Positions 15,116-22,223 of a DNA stretch of 29,662 nt are shown piece after piece. The translations under genes were made by a program, and so were the position numbers. The notes beneath the pieces were generated by a model. That model was not told where the DNA came from. It ran no database searches and worked only from the letters and a program-made list of their open reading frames with translations. The stretch lies in the IMG/VR virus record IMGVR_UViG_3300044634_000110, positions 1 to 29,662 of that record; one strand, written 5' to 3'. The stretch is from a virus. Positions within the stretch are counted from its first letter, which is position 1. Each line of letters opens with the position of its first letter.

Positions 15116-16018
15116 TTATTGTAATGCTTCTGCTATTAAATTACCAATTTGTATTCCTGCTATATTTCCAAGCGTTGCCCAAATGAAACCCATATCTCCT
15201 TTTGGAGGGTTTGTGTCAAATGTTTTTAGTTTCCCGTTTGCATCTCTTTGAGCCTCGAACGCAACAGTACATCTACAATTACAAGTATTAGCAGCACTTG
15301 CACCGCTATCGCATGGTTGCATCATTAATTCTACATTTCCGATATGAGTGCCACCTTTTGCCTTTGGACTTGTAGGAACTTTGAAAGGTTCATCAAATGC
15401 TACCTTAACTCCATCCATTACAAGATGGTCAGCGTAACTTGGCGGCATTCTTCTGGTTCTTGCATCTCTTGCTGAAATCCATTCCTTAACAGTTACTAAG
15501 CCAGTTGCAGTCGCTCCAACCATTGCACCTAAATTAGCCGCCCTACCAGTTTCAGTTCTTGCTATAAGTTCCGCTCTAAAGTCAGTTATCCCAGCTTGTC
15601 TAAGCATTGGAATTAACTCTTGTATAGATAAATTATTTTCAAACCCTTTTTGTAGGTATGCAGCAATTTGATTGATAGTTGTGTTTGTAATTTCGTCTGC
15701 TATCTGACTTACTCCTTGTCTTTCTAAGAACTGAAGGATAACATATGAATAAATATCCGTCTGGCTCATTTTTATTTCAAATGGCTCATAAAAGCCTTTT
15801 GTAGCCTTTTTAACGGACTTATTTGTCGCAGTAGCCATCTTTGTACCTAAAGCAACGTGAAGCTGCTTAATGGTCTTAGAAATGCCTTTAGAAGATATTG
15901 CTGCGTAATCTTGGGTACGACAAAACGTATCTACTTGCTTTTGTAGTTCTTTTTTGAACTTAGGCGAGTATTGCTTTAGTGCGTTTGCATAAAGTTTTCG
16001 ATAGTCTTGCCAAATCAT
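15116..16018 (-). CDS. Mu F-like minor head / head morphogenesis protein
   Basis: 300 aa. Helical N-terminus, then IQELIPMLRQAGITDFRAELIARTETGRAANLGAMVGA (about 128-167) and the region WISARDARTRRMPPSYADHLVMDG, ending with a Cys-rich CNCRC motif near residue 246 followed by TVAFEAQ. These are hallmarks of the phage Mu gpF/SPP1 gp7 family, which binds the portal and is present in a few copies per head, possibly involved in DNA ejection. The gene starts 4 bases inside the 124-aa gene upstream and precedes the protease, the usual order. Confidence 0.85.
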   Translation of the reverse strand: MIWQDYRKLYANALKQYSPKFKKELQKQVDTFCRTQDYAAISSKGISKTIKQLHVALGTKMATATNKSVKKATKGFYEPFEIKMSQTDIYSYVILQFLERQGVSQIADEITNTTINQIAAYLQKGFENNLSIQELIPMLRQAGITDFRAELIARTETGRAANLGAMVGATATGLVTVKEWISARDARTRRMPPSYADHLVMDGVKVAFDEPFKVPTSPKAKGGTHIGNVELMMQPCDSGASAANTCNCRCTVAFEAQRDANGKLKTFDTNPPKGDMGFIWATLGNIAGIQIGNLIAEALQ

Positions 16019-16389
16019 TTATTAGGATTGTAAGCCCAGTTCTTTAGAGATATATCCCTTTTAGATGGGCAAGTTTTTGATACTGGTTCTCCTTGTTCCA
16101 TGTTCTTCATACGACTAACAAAACTAATCGTTCTATTTGCTGACTTAACCTCGTTTGCACCCCACTCGCTTTTCTTCTTGCTAAGTAGGTTTAAGTTTCT
16201 TGTTATTGGACTTCTATCTAATGAAGCTAACTTAGAGCAGTCAGTTTTGCTCCAAGCCTTTAACTCCGAATAAGACATATTTACTACATCGTGATACTTA
16301 GAATAAACTTCATCTATTATCTCGCTTAGGTCGGCTTTTAACTCAACCTTTAGATCAAATAAACTATCAATTAACTCTTGACTATTCAT
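16015..16389 (-). CDS. Hypothetical protein between portal and Mu F-like gene
   Basis: 124 aa. An acidic helical N-terminal half (LFDLKVELKADLSEIIDEVYSKYHD) and a basic C-terminal half with SPITRNLNLLSKKKSEWG, ANRTISFVSRMK and CPSKRDISLKNWAYNP. The C-terminal motifs look conserved to me in Bacteroidetes phages but I know no function. It overlaps the portal stop by 8 bases and the next start by 4, so it belongs to the head operon. It could be a packaging accessory or DNA-binding protein; this is a guess from charge and place. Confidence 0.7.
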   Translation of the reverse strand: MNSQELIDSLFDLKVELKADLSEIIDEVYSKYHDVVNMSYSELKAWSKTDCSKLASLDRSPITRNLNLLSKKKSEWGANEVKSANRTISFVSRMKNMEQGEPVSKTCPSKRDISLKNWAYNPNK

Positions 16390-17761
16390 TTGGTAAGTTT
16401 AATGGTTGGAAGTCATCAACTGGTTGTAAAGAACTTGGGATGTAAAGTTTCTCCATTTCTTCTTCTGGAATATAATCTGGAATTTCTAATCCCATAATAT
16501 CCATTTTTTGCTTAGGAGCAATCCACCACGCTTTATCTAACCATTCTACTTGTTCGCTCTTGTTGGCTTCTAATTCTCCGTAAACAGATGCATCAAAATC
16601 AACATAAATATTGGAACCTCTATATCCCCAATCGCTATGCAACTTTCTATTAATGTTATCACGCATACCAATAAGTAAAGGCAAAGCACAACGTAAAGTC
16701 AAAGCCTTCTCGCCTTCTCTTTGGTTATTGTAAGTCTTATTCTCGCTATCGTTTAATAATTGTGCCGGTACTCCGTAAATATTGCAAAGTGCTTTCATAT
16801 CCCACTTCTCACTCTCAATAATGTCAAGTTCTACCGGACTTAATCCTATTTGTTTCCAATCTACTTTATAACCACTAACCGCAATTGAATTAAAGTTAGC
16901 CGCTCCGCCTTTCTCACTAACCGCTCTTTTAAGTGCTTGTGCTTGTTGGCTTCCACTTATTGGATCAAAGCGTTCATCGTTCATAAAAAGAACTCCAGCT
17001 GGACCGCCATTCTGGAAAGATGCAACCGCAGCAGTCTTGGCTTCGTTCGAACGAGTCAAGTTTCTCGCAGCAGCCATCAAAGGAGATTGTCCATATAATT
17101 GATTGCCAGTAGTATTCCATTGTGGGTTAAAGTATTTGTCTTGTAATATTTCTTGTTTCGTAAAGTTCCATAATGGTCCGTAATTCAACTGATAACCTGC
17201 TATTGTAGGAGGGAACTCTAATGTGTTTGCCAAGATGTACATATATTGAGATGGAAGCACAAATAACTCGTAAGGTTTGCCGTTATTGTTCCCACCTTCA
17301 ATCATTTTAGCATATACGAAAGAGTTACCAGTAATCAATTTGAAACCTGCCCAAGCCTCAACCAAATCACCCCAAGTATCTTCTTCGTTAGGGTATTTTA
17401 GTAACTCGTTAAGTCTTGCATCGCCAGTATATAACTCAAATGCTTTCTTGTGTAAATTATTTACTTCTTTCCAGTTTTCAATCTTATCTGGTTGGCTGAT
17501 TAAAGCCTTATATTTCTTTGCTGATACTTCATCAACTACTTTGTAAACGTGCCAAGGGGCAATCTTTGTTTTATCAGTAATTAGCTTAACAATTGAATAA
17601 ACTATATCGTTTGCTTGATAGCCTTCGTTTACGAAACTAATATTATCGCCACCTTGCCAAGTTACGATGCCTTGTTGTATTGCTACTTGTCCGTTGAAAG
17701 GTATGTTTGGCAAAATAGTGTTTAGCTTCTGTTTTTTCTTCAAGAAGTCAAATAATCCCAT
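16382..17761 (-). CDS. Portal protein, HK97 family
   Basis: 459 aa. Starts MGLFDFLKKKQKL like many phage portals. Recognisable segments include ANDIVYSIVKLITDKTKIAPWHVYKV, NLHKKAFELYTGDARLNELLKYPN, WAGFKLITGNSFVYAK and GYKVDWKQIGLSPVELDIIESEKWDMKALCNIYGVP, the latter being the conserved wing/stem region of HK97-type portals. Twelve copies form the DNA entry ring used by the terminase. A TAACTTTG box lies 16 bases before the ATG. It follows the large terminase by 35 bases. Confidence 0.92.
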   Translation of the reverse strand: MGLFDFLKKKQKLNTILPNIPFNGQVAIQQGIVTWQGGDNISFVNEGYQANDIVYSIVKLITDKTKIAPWHVYKVVDEVSAKKYKALISQPDKIENWKEVNNLHKKAFELYTGDARLNELLKYPNEEDTWGDLVEAWAGFKLITGNSFVYAKMIEGGNNNGKPYELFVLPSQYMYILANTLEFPPTIAGYQLNYGPLWNFTKQEILQDKYFNPQWNTTGNQLYGQSPLMAAARNLTRSNEAKTAAVASFQNGGPAGVLFMNDERFDPISGSQQAQALKRAVSEKGGAANFNSIAVSGYKVDWKQIGLSPVELDIIESEKWDMKALCNIYGVPAQLLNDSENKTYNNQREGEKALTLRCALPLLIGMRDNINRKLHSDWGYRGSNIYVDFDASVYGELEANKSEQVEWLDKAWWIAPKQKMDIMGLEIPDYIPEEEMEKLYIPSSLQPVDDFQPLNLPNE

Positions 17762-17777
17762 TTGTGTATATTTTAGT

Positions 17778-17785
17778 CAAAGTTA
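17778..17785 (-). promoter_or_regulatory. TAACTTTG box before portal gene
   Basis: TAACTTTG on the minus strand in the 35-base gap between terminase and portal genes, 16 bases before the ATG at 17761. It matches the Bacteroidetes -7 element; no -33 TTG at suitable distance. Confidence 0.35.
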
Positions 17786-17796
17786 AAGATTTTATA

Positions 17797-19110
17797 TTAG
17801 AATACGCTCACTTCAAATCTTGGCTTGTATTCAAAAACCATTCTCATAGCAAGACAATCGCTAAAGTCTGGTGAACGACCTATCAATGCTTTTACTTTGT
17901 CTTTAGGTATTATTCCTTTTTTGCCATCGTTATCTACTGACTTTTGTTTGACTTGCTCTAACTCTTGGATAATCTTTTCTTTGATTGTGCCAGATGCGTT
18001 AATGAAGATTTTGTTGTCGTTAATGTACTCTGCTAACTTGTAATAACATTGCGACTTTAGGTTATCAAAGTTTTCTTTTTGTCTTGTTACTGGGTTTTCT
18101 AATGGAGAACTATTATTGACAAAGTTCTTACAACCTTGTATCATATCTGCAACTCCACCGCCTACTCCATCGGAGTCCACCACCACTTGTGAATTGGGTA
18201 TTTGAAACTCGGCTTGAAATTGCTTTATGATGTTAGCCACTTCCACAACTGATTTGCCTTGATACTGATGTAGTTTAACCCTAAAACCATCCCATATACC
18301 AATAACAGTAGAATCGCTGCCGAAACGTGCAACATCACAACTAATGTAACGTGAGCCATTAGGTAAATAGCCGCTACTGAAAGCATCAAGAATTTTGTCA
18401 TAGTCTATTAAAGTTGATGGATCATTTGAATATTCCCAGTTACCAAATAGCAAACGTTCCTTTGAAACTGTGTCTAAGGTTAAAAGGTTTTGTTTATAGT
18501 GCTTTGAGATAAATGGGTTATCGTCAATTAACGATGGGATAAATTGTTTGTTTTTTGCTATTGTGCCATCTACTTGTGGCTTGTAAAACTCCGAGTATGT
18601 CCAGTTCTTAGCTGGGTTACAAGTGTAAAGCACTTTAGGTATTAAATAGTTTTCGTCAAGCTGGTATCTAATCCTTGACTTGATAATATTTCGTGCCTTA
18701 TCTTCTATCTGGTTAGCCTCGTCTATAAAAGCATCAGTTATCTCTAACGAACCTAATTCATCAAAGTTTGGATCGGAAGGGTAAGCGTAAAGGTCTTTAA
18801 GTAGAATAACAGAGCCGTTAAATAATTCTATTTGGCTCATCTGTCCATTGTACTTGTAATGCTTCCCAGCTTCTAAGCCTTGCATCTTTGCCACTTGAAA
18901 GAAAGATACTAATGTAGTTTCTTTAAGTGTCTTTAGTACGGCACGACCTATTAAGCCTCTTGTGTTTGGATATTTTAGTCTTTGTTTTAACTGCCAGTAA
19001 CAACCTAATGCAGTTTTGCCACCACCAGCCCCACCGCCAAATAAAATCTCATTTGTGGTTTTATCTTCAAGTAAATCTAAGGCTATGGTTTGTTTTATTG
19101 ATAATTCCAT
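17797..19110 (-). CDS. terL: Terminase large subunit
   Basis: 437 aa. ATPase domain: Walker A GGGAGGGKT at 25-33, GLIGRAVLKTLKETTL at 52-67, Walker B AFIDEANQI with Asp130/Glu131. Nuclease domain: SCDVARFGSDSTVIGIWDG (Asp259), QVVVDSDGVGGGV (Asp312/Asp314) and a late Asp in RSPDFSDCLAMRM. It pumps DNA through the portal and cuts the concatemer. Its ATG shares a base with the stop of the small subunit gene at 19110. Confidence 0.95.
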   Translation of the reverse strand: MELSIKQTIALDLLEDKTTNEILFGGGAGGGKTALGCYWQLKQRLKYPNTRGLIGRAVLKTLKETTLVSFFQVAKMQGLEAGKHYKYNGQMSQIELFNGSVILLKDLYAYPSDPNFDELGSLEITDAFIDEANQIEDKARNIIKSRIRYQLDENYLIPKVLYTCNPAKNWTYSEFYKPQVDGTIAKNKQFIPSLIDDNPFISKHYKQNLLTLDTVSKERLLFGNWEYSNDPSTLIDYDKILDAFSSGYLPNGSRYISCDVARFGSDSTVIGIWDGFRVKLHQYQGKSVVEVANIIKQFQAEFQIPNSQVVVDSDGVGGGVADMIQGCKNFVNNSSPLENPVTRQKENFDNLKSQCYYKLAEYINDNKIFINASGTIKEKIIQELEQVKQKSVDNDGKKGIIPKDKVKALIGRSPDFSDCLAMRMVFEYKPRFEVSVF

Positions 19111-19457
19111 TATAGGCTACCAGTATTTCCAACGTATGTTTTTTTCTCCTCCCAAGTTATGTTTACTCCTCCGCTTACTTCTACCTCTGTTGATTGTTTA
19201 GGCTTACCCTCTAATCGGTCTAAGATAATTTCATAGGCTTTAAGGTCGCCCTTTCTCGCCTTAGCTATAATCTGCATATCTAATTGTTCTGCTATGCTGA
19301 ACTCCTCCTCCTCTCCAGTTACTGGGTTTCTAACCTTAGTAACTAATTCAAGTAGTCTAAGTAATCTTGTCTTTGAGTTAAGTACTCCTTTAGGCTTTCC
19401 GTTTGGGTTTCTTACTTCGCCTTTCTTAGCTGGTATTAAATTTTGTTCGTTTGCCAT
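19110..19457 (-). CDS. Terminase small subunit (putative)
   Basis: 115 aa. The motif KKGEVRNPNGKPKGVLNSKTRLLRLLELV (about 12-40) is the Gly-Asn-Pro-basic pattern of DUF5681-type small proteins often encoded just before large terminases, followed by a helical ARKGDLKAYEIILDRLEGKPKQ segment. It likely recognises the packaging site. Its stop overlaps the large subunit start. A TATCTTTG box 27 bases upstream of the ATG and an 11-bp tandem repeat between them suggest separate control of packaging genes. Confidence 0.75.
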   Translation of the reverse strand: MANEQNLIPAKKGEVRNPNGKPKGVLNSKTRLLRLLELVTKVRNPVTGEEEEFSIAEQLDMQIIAKARKGDLKAYEIILDRLEGKPKQSTEVEVSGGVNITWEEKKTYVGNTGSL

Positions 19458-19460
19458 TTT

Positions 19461-19482
19461 TTCTAATCAATTTCTAATCAAT
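19461..19482 (-). repeat. 11-bp tandem repeat before small terminase gene
   Basis: Two exact head-to-tail copies of TTCTAATCAAT (plus strand, 19461-19471 and 19472-19482) lie between the TATCTTTG box and the ATG at 19457. One DNA turn of spacing would put both copies on the same DNA face. It could be an operator, a terminase recognition site, or chance. Confidence 0.7.
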
Positions 19483-19916
19483 TACAAAGATACACCACAA
19501 TTTGGGCAAATAGTTCCACTTTTAGTATTGTCAATCTTTTTAGGTTCGTCAATTGTAGGTACAAGAAAGTCAACATCTACTCCCCAATCGTTTAAATCTT
19601 CCAATTGCCAATCTTCGTTAGCTAACATTTCCATATCCCAATCTCCATAATGGGTATTATCTATTACAAGTAATTTTTGTTTTTCTCTTGGGGTAAGATT
19701 TGGCATAACAATAACTGGCACATCTTGAATACCTAATTCTAAACAAGCACGATACCTTTGATTGCCTCCTAAGATTATATTGTTTTCATCAAGTATTAAA
19801 GGTTTAGCTTCTAATAGCTTTGGATCATCTTGAATAGATTTTACCAATTTAGCAAACTCATTCTTGCCAATTGTTCTTGGATTATTTTGATTAGGTCTAA
19901 TTTGATTTATGTCCAT
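19482..19916 (-). CDS. ParB-like nuclease domain protein
   Basis: 144 aa. Starts MDINQIRPNQNNPR, then SIQDDPKLLEAKPLILDENNIILGGNQRYRACLELGIQDVPVIV, with the GGNQRYRA box (50-57) of the ParB/Srx fold. The full partition machinery is absent (no ParA, no HTH-bearing ParB middle), so this is the stand-alone phage type found near terminases, thought to bind or nick DNA or to modify partner proteins. A C-terminal CPNC (137-140) hints at metal binding with few other ligands. Next to the packaging genes, a packaging or DNA-processing role is plausible. Confidence 0.8.
   Translation of the reverse strand: MDINQIRPNQNNPRTIGKNEFAKLVKSIQDDPKLLEAKPLILDENNIILGGNQRYRACLELGIQDVPVIVMPNLTPREKQKLLVIDNTHYGDWDMEMLANEDWQLEDLNDWGVDVDFLVPTIDEPKKIDNTKSGTICPNCGVSL
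19485..19492 (-). promoter_or_regulatory. TATCTTTG -7 box before packaging genes
   Basis: TATCTTTG on the minus strand inside the last codons of the ParB-like gene, 27 bases before the small terminase ATG. It matches TAnnTTTG fully. A TTTG lies upstream but only 14 bases away, shorter than the usual spacer, so the -33 element is doubtful. Confidence 0.4.
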
Positions 19917-20110
19917 TATCGGTTTTTTGTATCAGTTCTAATAGAATGTAATTGTGGTTTAACTTCTTTAAGTATATTGTCATAACCTATTAACTCACTA
20001 CATTTATTACATTTTAAGTAATGCTTTTCTAAATCGCTTTGCCAAACATAGCACTCATTGATAGTGCCGCATTTACATTTGTATTTTCTTTTTGCACAAG
20101 TATTTTTCAT
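19916..20110 (-). CDS. Small zinc-ribbon protein
   Basis: 64 aa. CKCG at about 12-15 and CNKC at about 34-37 form a likely four-cysteine zinc ribbon, with basic flanks (KNTCAKRKYK at the start, RTDTKNR at the end). It probably binds nucleic acid or a protein partner. The ATG overlaps the stop of the 39-aa gene (ATGA) and its stop overlaps the ParB-like start, so the three are co-translated. No family name recognised. Confidence 0.65.
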   Translation of the reverse strand: MKNTCAKRKYKCKCGTINECYVWQSDLEKHYLKCNKCSELIGYDNILKEVKPQLHSIRTDTKNR

Positions 20111-20226
20111 CGCCCTTGTCTATTATATGGTTTTACTGGTTTATCTTTTGGACCAGATGTCTTTTTAGCTTTGCCACATTTACGCTTACCAAATTGAATT
20201 TTTCCGCTATTTGTTGATTTAGCCAT
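20107..20226 (-). CDS. 39-aa basic protein
   Basis: Translation MAKSTNSGKIQFGKRKCGKA followed by a further Lys/Pro-rich half ending NRQGR. Very basic, one Cys, no predicted fold. Its ATG shares a base with the GIY-YIG stop (TAATG) and its TGA overlaps the next ATG (ATGA), so it fits the operon exactly. Composition suggests a nucleic-acid-binding or ribosome-associated small protein; this is a guess. Confidence 0.6.
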   Translation of the reverse strand: MAKSTNSGKIQFGKRKCGKAKKTSGPKDKPVKPYNRQGR

Positions 20227-20864
20227 TATAATAATTTAAAATCTTTATGTTTACTTATTATTCTATTTTTTATTGTTGGTCTTGATACGCAAAGATAATT
20301 AGCACAATCTTGAAAAGACTCAAATATTTTATTTTCTGGTATATACAATACTTTTTTAGACATTGGATGCAAATCACCAGTTCTTCCTAATGCTGGTTTT
20401 ATTAATTTGTTTCTTTGACTTAAATATGGTCTTTTAACACCAAGATTAATCTTGCCTTTAGTAGCTATTCTAATAGATTCTTTGTGTTTTTCAGATAGTA
20501 TTTTGCCTTTATGCGTCTTTGATATTTTATTTGCAACTAATGGGTCTTTACTAATAGCTTTAGTTGGATTTCTAACTAAATTCATTCCATCTTTATTGTC
20601 TTTATTATAAGTGCCAAATAAACCAATATAAAACTGCTCCCATAATAACATTTCTTCATATGTAATATCTCCTAAATCAATTATTAATTTATAAAAATTG
20701 TCAAACCCATATTTATTAATAGTTTTTGTTGAAAATCTATTATCGTTATTATTTCTATATTGATAAAATCTTTTACTTAAATTTTTTGTAGACCCTACAT
20801 AGGTTCTACCATCAGTATGACTTAGTAAATCTAAAAAATAGATATATTTATTTGCCTTCGCCAT
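20226..20864 (-). CDS. GIY-YIG endonuclease with NUMOD3/NUMOD1 domains
   Basis: 212 aa. The N-terminal GIY-YIG domain has YIYFLDL and TYVGSTKNLSKRF (about 7-32) and LLWEQFYIGLFG with a candidate catalytic Glu (about 73-84). The middle has a NUMOD3-like helix (LSEKHKESIRIATKGK, about 118-133), and the end a NUMOD1-like DNA-binding segment (ENKIFESFQDCANYLCVSRPT). This is a homing-type enzyme that cuts DNA lacking it and spreads its own gene. It overlaps NinG-like gene end by 17 bases and is wedged between NinG and the 39-aa gene. More A/T-rich than neighbours, consistent with later arrival. Confidence 0.9.
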   Translation of the reverse strand: MAKANKYIYFLDLLSHTDGRTYVGSTKNLSKRFYQYRNNNDNRFSTKTINKYGFDNFYKLIIDLGDITYEEMLLWEQFYIGLFGTYNKDNKDGMNLVRNPTKAISKDPLVANKISKTHKGKILSEKHKESIRIATKGKINLGVKRPYLSQRNKLIKPALGRTGDLHPMSKKVLYIPENKIFESFQDCANYLCVSRPTIKNRIISKHKDFKLL

Positions 20865-21216
20865 ATTTTTCTATTAATTCGTTTAATTCAGTTCTTGACC
20901 ATTTGTAAACCTTAACCTTAGTTGCTATTGTCTCCAATCCTTTTACTGCTTGTTCACCTAACTTGTTTACTAAGCCTATTCTGTACATAGCTTGGTTGCC
21001 ATGTTTATACATATTGCACCCAGCACATTGTAGGTTAATATTCCATTCATTAAACCTTAAAGCGGAATACCCTTTAACTGGAAAATAATGCCCAGCTTGA
21101 TTTGCGTTAAAGCTGCCACAAGAAATACAAGGTAATCCTTCGTCTCTTTTGCGAACGTATGCGTTAATCACCTTTTGTGTTTTTTTTAATAGCTTGGGTA
21201 ATGGAGTTAATGCCAT
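20848..21216 (-). CDS. NinG-like (Rap) recombination endonuclease
   Basis: 122 aa. LPCISCGS (Cys30, Cys33), QAGHYFPVKGYSALRFNEWNINLQCAGCN (His43, Cys64, Cys67) and MYKHGN match the zinc-binding nuclease fold of lambda NinG/Rap, a branched-DNA endonuclease acting on recombination intermediates. It follows the replication genes as in lambda. A TTG-N20-TAACTTTG promoter-like pair lies directly upstream, with the -7 box 4 bases before the ATG. Confidence 0.88.
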   Translation of the reverse strand: MALTPLPKLLKKTQKVINAYVRKRDEGLPCISCGSFNANQAGHYFPVKGYSALRFNEWNINLQCAGCNMYKHGNQAMYRIGLVNKLGEQAVKGLETIATKVKVYKWSRTELNELIEKYGEGK

Positions 21217-21220
21217 ATGG

Positions 21221-21251
21221 CAAAGTTAGGGGTTATGTAGCCTAAAAACAA
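21221..21251 (-). promoter_or_regulatory. Promoter-like pair before NinG gene
   Basis: Minus strand: TTG (21249-21251), 20-base spacer, TAACTTTG (21221-21228), CCAT, ATG at 21216. Both Bacteroidetes promoter elements are present at acceptable spacing; transcript would be leaderless or nearly so. Confidence 0.45.
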
Positions 21252-21441
21252 CAGTTCGACCATTAACCTCAAATCGCTTCTTTTTTAATGGGCTTAATCC
21301 TTGTCTTAATGCATACTCATTTACTTTAGTTGTTCTTACTGCATAAGCTATGCTTTTAAAAATCGTAACTTCTTTGGTTTCTATATCAATCATTTTAATA
21401 GGTCTCGCATTTTCAGTTCCACTTGCTATCATTTTCTCCAT
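21226..21441 (-). CDS. Small hypothetical protein, NUMOD1-like segment
   Basis: 71 aa. IKMIDIETKEVTIFKSIAYAVRTTKVN (about 15-42) resembles the strand-strand-helix DNA-binding repeat (NUMOD1 type) found at the ends of homing endonucleases, followed by a basic LSPLKKKRFEV and a closing strand. No nuclease domain is present. It might be a remnant of a homing endonuclease or a small regulator. It overlaps the preceding 32-aa membrane peptide by 13 bases. Confidence 0.55.
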   Translation of the reverse strand: MEKMIASGTENARPIKMIDIETKEVTIFKSIAYAVRTTKVNEYALRQGLSPLKKKRFEVNGRTVVFRLHNP

Positions 21442-21527
21442 CGTTTAAATTCAAAATAAAGGTTTGCAGTTGTTATTAAAAGTAGTGCTAAAGGAACACT
21501 AATAAAGAAAAATTTAATCCATTTCAT
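21429..21527 (-). CDS. 32-aa single-pass membrane micropeptide
   Basis: Translation MKWIKFFFISVPLALLLITT then ANLYFEFKRWRK. One hydrophobic helix flanked by basic residues (KWIK and KRWRK). ATG overlaps the stop of a 15-codon ORF (ATGA) and its end overlaps the 71-aa gene. It fits the otherwise empty gap. Function unknown; may be a membrane micropeptide affecting the host. Confidence 0.4.
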   Translation of the reverse strand: MKWIKFFFISVPLALLLITTANLYFEFKRWRK

Positions 21528-21571
21528 AGTTTAAAGTTTAATGCCCAGCCGTTTACATAACCAACACCCAT
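21524..21571 (-). CDS. 15-codon ORF inside a hairpin loop
   Basis: Encodes MGVGYVNGWALNFKL and stops in ATGA overlap with the 32-aa gene. The ATG lies in the loop of a long-range hairpin with 8-bp arms (21542-21549 and 21591-21598). It may be a leader peptide for the following gene or a true micropeptide. Too short to be sure. Confidence 0.25.
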   Translation of the reverse strand: MGVGYVNGWALNFKL

Positions 21572-21598
21572 TGTTAATTAATAAATTTTAGCTGGGCA
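21542..21598 (-). other. Inverted repeat after replication gene
   Basis: TGCCCAGC at 21542-21549 and GCTGGGCA at 21591-21598 (plus strand) form an 8-bp stem with a 41-base loop, just past the stop codon at 21600. No T-run follows on the minus strand, so it is not an intrinsic terminator; it may stabilise the mRNA end or gate the short ORF in its loop. Confidence 0.5.
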
Positions 21599-21599
21599 A

Positions 21600-22223
21600 T
21601 TATTTAGATAAGTTTTTTAAATACTCATTCATTGCATTACGATTAGCCTCTTTGTCTGTATCATTTGACATTCGGTTAGTATCGCCCATAGATTTAAATT
21701 GTGCGTGTGCCTCCTCTTTAGCATTAACATACGATTGATGCCTTTGTTCACGATATACTTCTAACATCTCAAAAAATGTTGGCATATCCATTCTATCATA
21801 AACTTTGCCGTATTTAAACTTAGGCAATCCATCTAAGAATAGCATAATATCTTGTAAAGCTAATTGATCTTGCTCGGCTTCGTTTATTAACTCAAATGAT
21901 AAATTTGCTATTTGCTCTGGGTTCATACCAACTCTTAAATTGAAATTATTTAAAGAATTTGTAATAGCAATACTTAATACTCCGGCTATTTTATCATTTC
22001 CGTACATTTTTGCTAATGCTGGTAATCTTTCGTTTACTGGTACATTCTCAATTACTGCTAAATGATTTGGTTCGCCTTTTTGAATATAGCGACACATTTC
22101 ATTAAAAACTTCTCCTTTACTGCCTTTCGCTACTTTGTTTAGCAACTGCTTGGAGAGACTCCCATGCGGTAACTTTTGGACTAACCCTTGATTGACTTGT
22201 TGTATTTCTTGTGATGATTTCAT
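21600..22223 (-). CDS. Hypothetical protein paired with replication initiator
   Basis: 207 aa, mainly helical. Segments EVFNEMCRYIQKG, LALQDIMLFLDGLPKFKYGKVYDRMDMPTFFEMLEVYREQRHQ and a Gln/Asn/Lys-rich tail are visible; I recall similar proteins beside initiators in Bacteroidetes phages but know no confirmed function. By position it could be a helicase loader (the lambda P slot), though no Walker motif is present. It overlaps the initiator gene by 107 bases when begun at 22223. A later in-frame Met (about residue 43, 44 region, MCRY) would nearly remove the overlap. Confidence 0.65.
   Translation of the reverse strand: MKSSQEIQQVNQGLVQKLPHGSLSKQLLNKVAKGSKGEVFNEMCRYIQKGEPNHLAVIENVPVNERLPALAKMYGNDKIAGVLSIAITNSLNNFNLRVGMNPEQIANLSFELINEAEQDQLALQDIMLFLDGLPKFKYGKVYDRMDMPTFFEMLEVYREQRHQSYVNAKEEAHAQFKSMGDTNRMSNDTDKEANRNAMNEYLKNLSK

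Noticed and set aside
19016-19650. Plus-strand ORFs opposite terminase and ParB-like genes
   Set aside because: Fully antisense to well-supported genes, with low-complexity Ser/Leu/Pro content.
19482-19916. ParB-like protein as a plasmid partition system
   Set aside because: No ParA, no ParB DNA-binding middle domain, no clustered parS-like repeats seen; the stand-alone type is common beside terminases.
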